From Cladorhizidae sp. MBARI D1340-BT2 (lineage: Eukaryota > Porifera > Demospongiae > Poecilosclerida > Cladorhizidae), in assembly GCA_028752905.1 (NCBI GenBank), contig JAQNBH010000007.1, positions 11,966,919 to 12,030,918 of the forward strand: a stretch of DNA of 64,000 nt, given 5' to 3'. A program made the position numbers and the translations under genes. Below the pieces are notes generated by a model. That model did not search any database, was not told the DNA's origin, and saw only the letters and a list, made by a program, of their open reading frames with translations. Below, one piece after another: positions 44,541 through 57,320 of this stretch (positions are counted from its first letter, which is position 1; every line of letters begins with the position of its first letter).

Positions 44541-47500
44541 CAGGGGTCGATCCAGGGGAGGGGGGAGGGGGGGGGGGGGGTTGAGGGGGTTTGTAACCTC
44601 CCCCCCCCACCCTTTTGGCCACGATAATAATGATGACGATAATAATATGTAGTAATAAAATTCCAGAATACTACAATAATAATGTACACTAATGAAATTC
44701 AGTTTAACGAGTACGATTTCCTCATTATAGCTAACTACAGCTTCTTTTAATGAGGCAGTAACAGATTAAAAGAGGCACCAAAATGGCAAATCCAGATCTA
44801 TTTTTCACCTACCTTGTTGACGCTAAAATCACATGTGTATACATCAAAAGATGTGTTACCTTTTACTCTCTGGGTCACATGAGCTGAACTCTGGCCTCTG
44901 GCAAGCTATCTAGCTATAGTGTGGATTGAAAGACTCCAAGCAAAAGACATTGAAAAACCTGTTAAAGAGGTAAATAGCTAGAGAACAATGTGATTATTTG
45001 TTTTAATATTATTATTTGGCAAATTTCAGATCCGGCAATTTTACTCAAGAATCACCAATGAGCAAGAGGATATGCACTGAACCTGATCAGATCTCTATGG
45101 CTAAGTGTAGAGAAGATCAAGGTAATGACAACATGGTAGCTGGTCATACACTAGACTTAGGAATAGTTGTGAAAGAGGTACAGGGTTCATTGGATAACCT
45201 AAGGCACTTGGCTAGTAGCATTCTTGACTCAAGCGGTTCCAGTATCTGTCATCACATTTCAGACCAGCAGCATCTGAAGTCCTTCAGTCTTGTCCAGTCA
45301 CCGAGCAGGGAAAAACCTGGACAGTTTCATTTCAGATGCACTGGCTCAACCAATTTCCCTGGCTTTGCTATAGTAGGAAACTTGAAGGAGGAATTGTATT
45401 CTGTTCCCAGAGCTTCCAAACAGACAAAGCACAGGTACAATACCCAGAGTGTTGGTGTTATCCTCCTATCAGAAACCATATACGAAAGCACTGGGTAAGG
45501 ATGGCAATCTTATGCATCATGAGCGGACTGTCATGAATCAGCATGCTACAGAAAGAGCTGATTGTTTCAAATCAAAATACTTCACTCCTGATGCCAGAGT
45601 TGACTCACATCTCATAAAAGTGAAACAAGAACAATCAGAAGAAAACAGAGAGATTCTGCGTCACATAGTTAATTGTGTTCAGTTTTTAGCTAAGCAAGGC
45701 TTACCATTCAGAGGACACAGAGGAGAAGATAAAGTTACTTTTCGGATGAAAACATGAACAAAGGAAACTTTATAGCCGCATTGCAACTCTTGGCTAAAGG
45801 AAATAGCACTTTACAACAGCATCTTAATCTTGCCAGCAAAAATGCTAAATACACCAGCAAGAACATTCAAAATCAGCTGATTCACATCTAAGCCAACAAA
45901 GTGAGAGAGAAATTGTGTGACCCTTTGATCTTCCATTCACTATCATAGCAGATGAGGTCACCGACCCACATGCAAATCAAGAGATCCTTTCTGTGTGCCT
46001 TCGTTATGTAGACTTGTCTGCACCGCAAACACCTAAAATAAAGGAATGCCAAATCAATTTTGTCAGTCTTGAAAGAGTAAATGCTCCCAATATAGCTAAA
46101 AAAATCTTGGAATCTCTTTCACATCTCTCAGTGAATTTAGACCGAACTAAAATTTGTGGCCAGGCTTACGATGGAGCTGCAGTAATAGCTTCTGAGAAAG
46201 CTGGAGTCCAACAGATTTTAAAAAAATCTCCTTCAGCTATTTATACACATTGCTTCTCTCCTTGTCTGAACCTTTCTATTGCTGCTTCTTGTAGACTTAA
46301 AGAAGTGAGAAATCTTATTGGTTTAATAAATGAATCATTCTTGTTTCTGAACAAAAGTCCTAAGCGGCAATGCTTTTTGAGTGTACAGTTAAAGCATACA
46401 TGCCAGAATCATCATATTCTTAACCAGGATTATGCAAAACATGCTGGGTATATAGTACGCCACATATGTTTGGACATTTTTCATGAGCTATATGAGTGCC
46501 TTGTTACTCTACTGGATACCAAACTGTCACCAGATGATCATCCAGCTCTGCTTGAAGATGATGAGGAACTGGAAGTGGGATAAAGAAACAAAAGTAAAAG
46601 CACAAGGGTTAAAATCTTCTCTTTGTTCTTTTCATTGTAACGAAAAATGTCCTTGATGAAGTCAGAGTTTTAGCTTCTAAGTTGCAAAAGAGAGATCAAG
46701 ATATTCTTGATGCTCACAAAATGGTAGGCACTGTCATTGAGAGTATCAAGTTCACCAGAACAAACATCAGTACAATTTTCAGCAAATGATATGAGGAGAT
46801 TCTCAAACTTGCTGACAGTGTGGGATCATCTGCTAGTAATTCTAGGAAGACTAGTCTTCAAACGAATAGCAGCAATACTCCTAGTGATAGTCCTGAAGAG
46901 TTCTACAAGAGAACTATAGCTATTCCTCTCTTAGATTCTTTGCTTAATCAGATGAATGCATCTGAGGTATATTCAACGCTTCTCTGTCTCATGCATTCTG
47001 TTAAAGATGCTGATTTGAACTTAGCCAGTTTGTTACATTGGGAACAAGATCTTCCTTTCCCTAAATCTCTCTGTAATGAGCTTGAAAGAGGGAAACGACT
47101 TTGGCAAAACAAAGATATCCAAGGTGGTACACTTCCTGACAATTTACTTTTAGCTCTTGGTGCTTGCTCATTTCCCAACATCCACCAGCTTCTTATAATT
47201 GCATTTACCTTACCAATTATGCGTGCTGAAGCGGATAGGTCATTTTCCTTATTGAGAAGGCTCAAAACCTGTTTACAATCAACAATGATTGACGACTGTT
47301 TATCTGACTTGTCAGTAATTGCTATTCACCATGGAGAAGGAGTTACAACTGATAAAAAAATTGTCAGACATTTGTAAGAACATATCCGAGAAGACTTTTT
47401 AATACTTCTTTGTTTGATTAAATGTTTAAAATTGTACTTATCGGTGATTGTAAAAAATTGATGTGCTAATAAGACGTTCAATTAAAGGGTATGGTTTTGG

Positions 47501-47562
47501 GTGTATTTTTGGGGGAGTAGCTTACAACCTCCTCCTATCATAATAACCTAGATCTGCCCCTA
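44541..47562 (+). mobile_element. hAT-1 DNA transposon, copy R
   Basis: Left end CAGGGGTCGATCCAGG; right end CCTAGATCTGCCCCTA, whose complement TAGGGGCAGATCTAGG matches the left end well. G- and C-runs lie just inside the left end (44,559-44,611). About 3.0 kb, in the same minisatellite position as in L, so the insertion predates the L/R duplication. Confidence 0.85.
45016..47377 (+). pseudogene. hAT-1 transposase, copy R (better preserved, still broken)
   Basis: Blocks in order: N-terminus from 45,016; TTF-like finger MHWLNQFPWLCYSRKLEGG at 45,336; HHERTVMNQHATERADCFKS at 45,500 and ENREILRHIVNCVQFLAKQG to RGHRG at 45,720; NMNKGNFIAALQLLAKGN near 45,750; IADEVTDPHANQEILSVCLR at 45,946 with the first Asp; CGQAYDGAAVIAS at 46,158 with the second; then a continuous frame to 46,583; a last frame 46,820-47,377 ending with RAEADRSFSLLRRLKTCLQS and the dimerisation helix. 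The finger has lost a cysteine pair. At least four frame breaks remain, but R keeps the frame through both Asp motifs where L does not, so it is the better source for family assignment. Confidence 0.8.
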
Positions 47563-47910
47563 CACACCACCACTGCACATGCGCACATCCTTATCCACCA
47601 CACACACCACCATTGCACATCTGCACATCTCCACCCACCACACACACTGCCACAGCACATCCTTACACAAAACCACTGCACATGCTCACATCCATACCCA
47701 CCACACACACCACCACTGCACGTGCGTACATCCCTACCCACCACACACATCTCCACTGCACATGCCTACATCCCTATTCTCCACAATAACCACCACTTTA
47801 TGTACTCACATCCTTGCCCCCCACATCCACCATCACTGCACATGCTCACATCCCTACACGCACCGCCATGCTCACATCTCTGCCCACCATACCCACCACC
47901 ACTACACATA
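47563..47910. repeat. Minisatellite continuation after hAT-1, copy R
   Basis: CACCACTGCACATG / CACATCC units corresponding to 4,796-5,105. Confidence 0.8.
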
Positions 47911-47936
47911 TTTGAGAGTGTGTACCTAAATAACGG

Positions 47937-48190
47937 TACAGACTTGGTGAGAACTAGAACAGCTTGACACAGATTTGGGGGGAACTAAAGCAGCCTGATT
48001 GGGGAAACTAGAGTAGCTTGACACAGACTTGGGAGGAACTAGAGCAGACTTGGAGGGAACTAGAGCAGCTTGATATAGACTTGGGGAACTAGAGGAGCTT
48101 GACACAGAATTGGGGGAACTAGAGTAGATGGACACAGACTTAGGGGGAACTAGAGTAGCTTGACACAGACTTTGGGGGAGCTGGACAGCC
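47937..48190. repeat. GACACAGACTTGGGG-type array, copy R left arm
   Basis: Shorter than its L counterpart at 5,133-5,465. The inverse partner is at 60,790-61,450. Confidence 0.85.
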
Positions 48191-49460
48191 AACAGCCAAT
48201 TCACATGCACCACCTAGTAATTATGACCCCAACCGTGAAACATCACAAAGTAACTGCACTAGAAGTAAAACCATAGAATGAGATTTCCTGATGGTCTTGT
48301 ATGGCTTGTGTTGGGAACCAATACACACACAACAGCAGGTGAGAGATCCCAGACACCCAGCAAGCAGGGGGAAACCCCTACACTACCTGCATGGCATATT
48401 CCATATTATAATATCTGGAGAATGCACAATATGAATTGACACACTGGGAGAAAGCTCTCTAAGGTTTTCACCTGACATGGTGTCAAGAGTGTAATGTGTA
48501 TGTGTGTGTGTGTTCATGAATGGTTTGATGAATATCTGCAAATAGAAAAAGGTCATCAGATTGAGCAACAGTTTAATTAGTGGGGTATTTTCTTCACACA
48601 ATTATGCTAGGAAGCAGTTCTAGTGCAAATTTCTTATGGAAGGGAAATGGAATGAGAGCAGTCGGAAAAGAGGAGGAAATTATAGGTGTGATCTCATTTT
48701 TTTCTCACAAGGACACTTTCGTCTTGGAAACTGTTTGTGCCGTAACTCAAAGATCTCCCGTGACTTGGAAATTAATGCCTGCTACTCTTCCTGCAGCTCA
48801 AAGAGGTTGTAAATGATTGAGCATAGCTCTAGAAATGTTGATGGCTTCTTCAGGGATGACCCGCTTGGGTAAAGGATCCCTCTAAAGTAGTTACGTCTTG
48901 AAGTCCAGAAGTGAGGTCAGGGGTCAGCATATTGCACAGTCAATACAAGCACAAACCATGTGAAATGGGTGGAGCTACAGCTGCCTATAACTGGAAATCC
49001 AAGGGGGAAGGGGGGTGTCCTTTACTCTGTAGCGTCCACGTGTCTCATGGGTAACCATGTATGCCAATACACCAGGAGAAGTGTACTTATTTCAAAATGG
49101 TGGTAGCCGGAGATACATAACTGATATTTCTCTCGCCCTTTCTTTGCTTCTGTCCTTATTTGGCCTCACACAAAGGAACCAGAAAAGGTTCGATCAGGGA
49201 AAATAGGGACATGAAGTACGTATGCAGGATTTTGGATAATCAGTACATGTATGATGTATAATTAATTAAAACATCACCCTGTTAATCCCAGCTGTCAGTG
49301 TGCTAGCAGTGCAAAAAAAATATTTGCCATCTAGCTGCCTGCACAACAACAAGAATAATGTTAAATTGGGGGCCCATCAATCTCATGCATACTTGCAGCT
49401 GCATGACAAGTGTGCAAGTCTGATTATTACAAGCACTATCAGTGCAATCAACCACTGCAC
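48191..49460. repeat. Inverted-repeat arm block of R (pairs with 59,720-60,790)
   Basis: Near-copy of 5,466-6,740. No gene is recognised. Confidence 0.7.
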
Positions 49461-51944
49461 ATGACAAAAGGACATAGCAGGTCACTGCTACTTAAGCTGA
49501 AGATCCTACTCCTCCAAAAGCCAAAAGACTGTGTCATCGAGTTAAAATAACTTAATTTTTTGGACCTTCAAGGTATTAATGATTAATGCTCAATGCATGT
49601 GATTCATAGTGGTAGCTATATGAAAGTAATGATAAAATGATGTAGGGAAAATGAAGACAACTCCCAAGTACATGATGAATAGGGTCATGATGAAGAGGCT
49701 CATAAAGTGATGAAGAGGCTCATGTTGAGGGGGCTCATGATGAAGAGTTCCTTCATGATGATGATCTACCTGAAATAGATCTAGCAACTGCAAGTCCTAT
49801 TGTCAAAGATTATTTTGATCCCAATGATCCAGCACTTTATTCTGGAAAGCATTCCTTATTGGATGTCGATGAAAAGCTAACACTCTTGATGTCCAAGTTT
49901 AAATGCCGACCTAATTTTGTGTTTCCTGTCACTTCAGGGAGAAGATTTAGTCTAAGCTGGACAGTAAATAGGTCATGGTTGCATTATAGCATATCAAATG
50001 ATAGTGCATACTGTCTCCCATGCCAAGTGTAGACACCAAATCCCCGTTTTCTTCCATGGGCTTTAATAAATGGAAGAAAGCTCTTGGTAAGAAGAGCAGC
50101 TTATTTGATAAGCACAAGGAGAGTGAAGTACACAAACTAGCAGATGAGAATTTTTCCTAAATACTGGTTTAGATGTTGCTTCACTAATGGCTAAAGAAGT
50201 GGGAATTCAGCAGGCCCATACTAAGAATGGCATTTTGTCAATCATTGATGTGGTTGTAGCCATTAGTAAGAGAAGCATTGCTTTTCGAGGTAATTGGGAC
50301 AAGATCACAAAAACTGAAGATGGAAACTTTGCTTTTTTGTGAACTGAAGCACAGTTTGACACAGACCTTAAAGAGCATTTTCAGCAGCTACATACACTTC
50401 ACCCCTAGTATATACAGAATACAAATATGCGAAGGCACTGTTCGTGAGAATATTTTATCAATGTTTTCATCATAGTGGAGTCTCATGCTGATGAAACAGA
50501 AGACCTTTCAAATGTGGAACAGGTTAGTATCTGTGCAAGGTTTGTTAATAATTGTGAGTTAATGAAAAATTCCTGGGGTTTATTAAAATTGCAAAGATGG
50601 ATGCTCAAACGATTGCTGATGCTTGACTCTCTACACTTCAGCAATGGGGATTGAACATGTCTTTTCTAGTTGGTCAAGGGTATGATGGAGCCTATGTAAT
50701 GAGTTCAAGTAGAAATGGAGTACAGGCTAAAGTAGCTGAAAAATATCCCCATGCCATATATGTTCATTTCGTTCACATGTTTTGAATCTTGCCATTTGCA
50801 GAAGACGGGTGTGCCATCTATCCGTAACCTTTTTGATGATATTCAAAAGTTGACATGGTTTTTATCTGGTAGTGCCAAGCATATAGAAATTTTTTTGAAG
50901 TTGCATCTACTGACCAAGGAAAAGAGCTTCTTGACTTATTGATGATAGAAGATGATGATTTAGTGAGTCTTTGACCTGTTGGAGTGCAAGGGTGAGGACT
51001 CTTTCAGCTCTTATAGCCCAATATGTCACAGTCTTAGAGACCATAGGCAGAATCAAAGATAGTAGCAGGGGAGGAGCTATAAGTGATGCTTGTTCATATA
51101 TGCGGCTTCTAGAAGATAGCCAATTTTTGGTCACACTGGTTGTTACACAGACAGTTCTTTGTTTCCTTAGTTCAGTGACACTAGCTTTACAAGATAAACA
51201 GTGTGATCTTGCAGAAGCCTACAGGGATGTAAGTACTGCAAAGAAATGCATTCAGGATGCCAGAAAAGATGACTGCTAGCAGAAAGTTTGGAGCAGAAGT
51301 GAAATTCTACCCTTGTCTATTAATTTAACAATTGTGAAACTACGAACTGCTACTGTTCAGCGCCACCGAGCCAACGCAGGACAAGTTAGCCAGACTCTTT
51401 CTGATCACTACAGAATCAATGTTTATTACCCATTTATTGACCATGTGGTTGAGCAGTTAGAAACACGATTTTCCAATGAGCATAAGGAAATTATTGCAGC
51501 TGATACCACTATATTTATCCAACCTGAGTAGCAATAAAATTGATAGTAGGTATCACATCTTATTATGGGAAATTTATGTCCTTGGAAGAGAAGACCGACT
51601 TCCCTGTTGAAATAACTAAATGGGAAAAGTTTTATAGATCTGTTTCACCTAAAAGGAGACCAGGTACAGCTAGCTGTGCTCTTTCTGAGTGTAATACTCA
51701 GTTATTCCCCGCAATTAATAAAATTTTAACACTCTTTTTAACTATATATACCTGTAGGAAGTGTATCTTGTGAGAGATCTTTTATTGCTCTTCATCGTCT
51801 AAAGCTTTGGACATGTTCTTCAATGAAAAAAGAGAGGTTGAGTGGATTAGCAATGCTCTTGATTCATTGTGACACCCATCATCAGAGGATATTTATGAAA
51901 GAAAGGCTAACTGGAGACACGTCAGTGAAATAAAAATGAGATAA
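49461..51944 (+). pseudogene. hAT-2 transposase remnant, copy R (first, longer copy)
   Basis: Same order as in L. Features better kept here: IAFRGNWDKITKTEDGNFAF near 50,277 (a conserved hAT segment frameshifted in L) and VGQGYDGAYVMSSSRNGVQA near 50,672 (L has Val for Gly and a stop). A TTF-finger region at about 49,775-50,032 ends at the same TAG as in L. The ADETED motif is near 50,497. The C-terminal dimerisation block GSVSCERSFIALHRLK is at about 51,757-51,805, and the stop is at 51,942-51,944. Several frame breaks remain. Confidence 0.8.
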
Positions 51945-52204
51945 CTTTGTCACATTCTGCAATTTTTACTCAGAACCGTGAATATTAAATTTATTGTTGC
52001 ATTTCTGTATGTTTTGTTGAGGTGTTCTAATGCTGTAATGTACATTTACTCCTTTTTAGCCTCGTATATATGCACTTCACAAAATAGAAGTAGAGTTTTA
52101 ACTTCTGCATACTTCACACCTATTGCCAATGGTACGCAAATGCCTCCCCAGTCATTTCTTAGTTAACTGCCCTCCCCGGGTCAAATTTTCCTAGGTACGG
52201 CCTG
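51945..52204 (+). mobile_element. hAT-2 right end, first copy in R
   Basis: Ends CCTAGGTACGGCCTG; one C has been lost relative to L (CCTAGGTACGGCCCTG). Confidence 0.65.
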
Positions 52205-53329
52205 GTTAAAGTCCTCCTACACAAGTGTTATACCTACGCTAGAGACAGCCCTCCTACACAAGTGTGATACCTATGCTAGAGACAGTCCTCTACACAAGTG
52301 TTTTATACCTATGCTAGAGATAGCTATCCTACATAAGTGCCATACCTATACTAGAAACAACCATCCTACATGCTATTCCTATGCTAGAAACAGCAGAGCC
52401 TTTTTTCTAGTCCAGTAAAATAGTTTTCGACTTGTAACTGACTATGTCCTCTCTATAGTCAAAAATTTGTAGGGCATTGGGGACTAATCAGTTTTGCTTT
52501 GCAAACTTTTAATTCAGCCCTAAATTACTACTGTACAAAGAAGCTGCCTATAGAGAGAATGCCCAGATGTGGGTGAGTATGTGGTGTATGAGAGAATGCC
52601 CAGATGTGGGTGAGTATGTGGTGTATGTGTGTGTGTGTGTGTGAGGAGTGAAGGGAGAAGGGAGAAGGTTGAGGACCCCCAGCCATAAGGGAGGTTCCTC
52701 TGCATCTGGATAGAAGAAATGGTCCCTGCCAAAAGCTGCCTAGTTATTTAAGCTTGGCACTTATTCAATATTGTGTCAGTCGCCAAGAAAATGTCTGCTT
52801 AACATCTGAGCAACAGTTTACCAAGCAGTGCCCTTGTGCAAATGCAAATAATTTCTATCGTCCATGTAGCTACTAGCTAGAAGGGATGATGAATGGCTGA
52901 ACTGCTGCTGAGCAGAGCCTAGTAAGGGTCAGACGTGGACATCTACAAATCTGTGGAGTCTCTAGAAATGGAAGAAACACTGCTTTTGAGCAGGAGGGGG
53001 CAATCAAGATCAACTGTAACAGATACATAGAGCCACAGTTAAGTAGGTGCTTAACAAAGAGTAGGTGTTCAATAGAGGCACCAGTTTAACAACCAGTTTG
53101 ATAGTATCACTTTTATGTAATATATATGTACATTCAGAATTCCAAGGTTATTCAAAAATTCTTCATGAGTAATCAACTTCGCTAGATCTGTCAACTGCTA
53201 ACTTCATCTACATACATTAGCTGAGCAAGCATGGGTCCTTGGAATACATTTTTACCCTATGAAACTTGAACCAGGCACAGGGGGACAATATTTGTCAGAA
53301 CCCTAACCCCCCTTTATGTGAATCACAGC
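52205..53329. other. Spacer after the first hAT-2 in R
   Basis: The tandem ATACCTATGCTAGAGACAG array (52,208-52,400) and the TG microsatellite near 52,625 correspond to 9,692-10,690 in L, but less closely than 54,165-55,230 does. No gene is recognised. Confidence 0.5.
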
Positions 53330-53388
53330 AAGCTATTATAAAGCATGTAGACAAGGACAGAGCAGACCTCTAGCTTTATGCAAGTCAT
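53330..53388. repeat. Stub of the 52-bp array
   Basis: Only about one unit is present before the sequence switches, at GCAAGTCATTATTGACCATG, to hAT-2 coding sequence. Confidence 0.8.
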
Positions 53389-53908
53389 TATTGACCATGT
53401 GGTTGAGCAGTTAGAAACATGATTTTTCAATGAGCATAAGGAAATTATTGCAGCTGAAACTCTGATATCACTATATTTATCCAAACTGAGTAGCAATAAA
53501 ATTGATAGTAGGTATCACTTCTTATTATGGAAAATTTATGTTCTTGGAAGAGAAGACCGACTTCCCTGTTGAAATAACTAAAGTTTTATGGATCTGTTTC
53601 ACCTAAAAGGAGACCAGGTACAGCTAGCTGTGCTCTTTCTGAGTGTAATACTCAGTTATTCCCCGCAATTAATAAAATTTTAACACTCTTTTTAACTATA
53701 TATACCTGTAGGAAGTGTATCTTGTGAGAGATCTTTTATTGCTCTTCATCGTCTAAAGCTTTGGACATGTTCTTCAATGAAAAAAGAGAGGTTGAGTGGA
53801 TTACCAATGCTCTTGATTCATTGTGACACTGAATTTATTCCATCATCAGAGGATATTTATGAAAGAAAGGCTAACTGGAGACAAGTCAGTGAAATAAAAA
53901 TTAGATGA
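53389..53908 (+). pseudogene. hAT-2 C-terminal fragment, second copy in R
   Basis: Starts inside the hAT-2 coding region at the point equal to 51,436 and repeats the remainder, including GSVSCERSFIALHRLK, to the stop at 53,906-53,908. Details (the extra CTCTGATATC after GCAGCTGAAA; CCAAACTGAG) agree with L at 8,940-9,030 and not with the first R copy. Confidence 0.85.
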
Positions 53909-54161
53909 CTGTCACATTCTGCAATTTTTAATCAGAACCGTGAACATTAAATTTTATTTTTGCATTTCTGTATGTTTTTGTTGAGGTGTTCTAATGCTGT
54001 AATGTACATGTACTCCTCGTATATATGCACTTCACAAAATAGAAGTAGAGTTAGCTTCTGCATACTTCACACCTATGCCCAATGGTACGCAACTGCCTCC
54101 CCAGTCATTTCTTAGGTAACCGCCCCCCCCCCCGGGTCAAATTTTCCTAGGTACGGCCCTG
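53909..54161 (+). mobile_element. hAT-2 right end, second copy in R
   Basis: Ends CCTAGGTACGGCCCTG at 54,161, identical to L. Confidence 0.75.
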
Positions 54162-55229
54162 GTTAAAGTCCTCCTACACAAGTGTTATACCTATGCTAGA
54201 GACAGCCCTCCTACACAAGTGTGATACCTATGCTAGAGACAGTCCTCTACATAAGTGGCTATCCTATACAAGTGCCATACCTATATTAGAAACAACCCTC
54301 CTACATGGTCCTATGCTAGAAACAGCAGAGCCTTTTTTCTAGTCCAGTTAAATAGTTTTCGACTTGTAACTGACTTATGTCCTCTCTATAGTCTAAAATT
54401 TGTAGGGAATTTGGGACTAATCGGTTTTGCCTCGCAAACTTTTAATAGGAAAATTCAGCCCTAAATTACTACTGTACAAAGAAGCTGCCTATAGAGAGAA
54501 TGCCTAGATGTGTGTGAGTATGTGGTGTATGTGTGTGTGTGTGTGTCTGTGTGTGTCTGTGTGTGTGTGAGGGGTGAAGGGAGGAAGTTGTGTTCCCCCA
54601 GCCATAAGGGAGGTTCCTTTGCATCTTGATAGCAGAAATGGTCCCTACAAAAGTTGCCTAATTATTAAGCTTAGCGCTTATTGTGTCAGTCGCCAAGAAA
54701 ATGGCTGCCTAACACCTGAGCACCGGTTTACCAAGCAGTGCCCTTGTGCAAACGCAAATAATTTTTATCGTCCATGTAGCTACTACCTAGAAGGGATGGT
54801 GAATGGCTGAACTGCTGCTGAGCAGAACTTAGTAAGGGTCAGACGAGGACATCACATCTACAAATCTGTGGAATCTCTAGAAATGGAAGAAACAATGGCT
54901 TTTGAGCAGGAGGGGGAAGTGTAGATCAACTGTAACAGTTCTCTAGAGCCACAGTTAGGTAGGTGCTTAACAAAGAGTAGGTGTTTAATAGAGGCACCGG
55001 TTTAACAACCAGTTTGAAAGTATAACTTGTATGTAATATATATTTACATTCAGAATTCCAAGGTTATTCAAAGATTCCCCATGAGTTATCAACTTCGCTA
55101 GATCTGTCAACCGCTAACTTCATCTACATACATTAGCTGAGCAAGCATAGGTCCTTGGAATATATTTTTGCTCATTGAAACTTGACCAGGCACAGGGGGA
55201 CAATATTTGCCAGAACCCTAAATCCCTTT
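54162..55229. other. Non-coding arm spacer of R
   Basis: Close copy of 9,690-10,690, with a TG microsatellite at 54,530-54,570. No gene is recognised. Confidence 0.5.
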
Positions 55230-55605
55230 CATGTGAATCACAGCAAGTCATTATGAAGCATGTATACAGGGTCAGAGCAGACCTCTAGCTTTATGCTAGT
55301 GATTATGAAGCATGTATACAGGGGCAGAGCAGAACTCTAGCTTTATGCAAGTCATTATGAAGCATGTAGACAGGGTCAGAGCAGACCTCTAGCTTTATGC
55401 AAGTCATTATGAAGCATATAGACAGGGACAGAGTAGCCCTCTAGCTTTATGCAAGTCATGATGAAGCATGTAGACAGGGTCAGAGCAGACCTCTAAAGTC
55501 ATTATGAAGCATGTAGACAGGGACAGACTCTAGCTTTATGCAAGTCATTATGAAGCATGTAGACAGGGACAGAGCAGACCTCTAGCTTTATGCTAATCAT
55601 CTCCT
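55230..55605. repeat. 52-bp array, R left arm
   Basis: About seven units, half the copy number of L at 10,690-11,458. Confidence 0.9.
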
Positions 55606-55694
55606 CTTAGCAAGACATCATTGTAGATTAGAGAAAAGTGTTCAATGGTAGAGAAAATACAACAGTAAAAACAAAATTCTTCAAAACACTTCCT

Positions 55695-56030
55695 CTACCC
55701 TTAGTGTCTACTAATACTTGACCTCTGCCCTGGTACTCTACTAATACTTGACCTCAGCCCTCAGTGTCTACTAATACTTGACCTCTGCCCTAGTACTCCA
55801 CTAATACTTGACCTCTGCCTAGTCCTCTACTAATACTTGACCTCTGTACTAGTACTCCACTAATACTTGACCTCTGACCTCAATATCTACTAATACTTGA
55901 CCTCTGCCCTCAGTATCTACTAATACTTGACCTCTGGACTAGAACTCCACTAACCAATGCCTTCAGTATCTACTTACTCACCTCTGCCCTGAGTATCTAC
56001 TAGTACTTGGCCTCTGCCTTCAAGCTTTCA
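55695..56030. repeat. 30-bp array, R left arm
   Basis: About ten units of TACTAATACTTGACCTCTGC type; the inverse is at 58,135-58,612. Confidence 0.9.
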
Positions 56031-56868
56031 TATTCTATATTCAGGATAGACTGAATTTTCAGAGGTGATCAAAAATATTTTAATTCCTCAACCTGACACA
56101 TCAGCGTTGTTGAATTGTCCCTTACCTCACATCACATGACAAATATGAGAGGAGTGGACCACTTCTAATCTGCGCAGGCTTGCTCACGAGGTCTCCCCAA
56201 CCCTGCCCTCCATTTCCTTCTTCTTGTTCAATTATTAAATTATTTTTTCTGACTTAACAACCACCAGAAGGGATTTCCTCTCTAACCCCCCACCCCCACC
56301 CCCACCCCCACCCCCCCCCACCCACCCCCCCCCCCCCCCCCCCCCCCCCACTTCATGAGCAGCAGCAACACTGACATCACCCATGCCTGCAGAGACACCG
56401 CTGCATCTGCCTTATAAGAACATAACCAAGGACCAGACTGGCGGGAGGCCACACGACTGCTCACTGAATGACTATGTGCAAACAAAACACCAGCCCACCA
56501 ACATTACCATCTCTGCTATGCATGGCCCAAGCAAGCCATTGCAAAGCCAATTATGATGAGCCGTGAAGATAAAGACTCCCCAACTTGATGAGATGAGTAA
56601 TGTTCTTGTGATGTGGTATGTTGAGCAACCCAGCCTTCTTTTCCCCTCCTGAATCCCATCACCATGACAATCACATGATGGCCTAATGTTAGTAATCCAT
56701 TTCTCTGCTAAGCATTACAGCTGCTATATAGAGAAAAGCTTCTAACTAAACCAGCACCCCAACCTCTTTACTACTGATGGTTACTGATGCACTACTAAAT
56801 TACGCTGACTAATTGATCCACACCATTATACAAATACTGAACAATACTTTTTAGGGAGAATTAGACAA
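56031..56868. repeat. Inner inverted-repeat block, R left arm, with C-rich run
   Basis: Counterpart of 12,126-12,944. 56,286-56,350 is an almost pure C run with scattered A, so the minus strand carries many G-tracts that could form quadruplexes; the L equivalent (12,411-12,427) is much shorter. Confidence 0.75.
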
Positions 56869-57320
56869 GGAGCTAGTCTCTCCAGCAAGATTAAGAAGGA
56901 GCTTGTCTTTCCAGCATGACTAAGAAGGAGCTTGTCTTTCCAGTATGACTAAGAAGGAGCTTGTCTTCACAGCATGACTAAGAAGGAACTTGTCTCTCCA
57001 GCAATATTAAGAAGGAGCTTGTCTTCCCAGCATGACTAAGAAGGAGCTTGTCTTCCCAGCATAACTAAGAAGGAGCTTGTCTTTCCAGTATGACTAAGAA
57101 GGAGCTTGTCTTCCCAGCATGACTAAGAAGGAGCTTGTCTTCCCAGCATAACTAAGAAGGAGCTTGTCTCTCCAGCAATATTAAGAAGGAGCTTGTCTTC
57201 CCAGCATGACTAAGAAGGAGCTTGTCTCTGCATCAAGATTAAGAAGGAGCTTGTCTTTCCAGGATGGACTAAGAAGGAGCTTGTCTTTCCAGCATGACTA
57301 AGAAGGAGCTTGTCTATGCT
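56869..57320. repeat. 29-bp array and palindrome centre, copy R
   Basis: About 15 units of GACTAAGAAGGAGCTTGTCT plus TTCCAGCAT, ending at a central inverted pair around 57,315 (CCAGCATGACTAAGAAG against CTTCTTAGTCATGCTGG). Confidence 0.9.
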
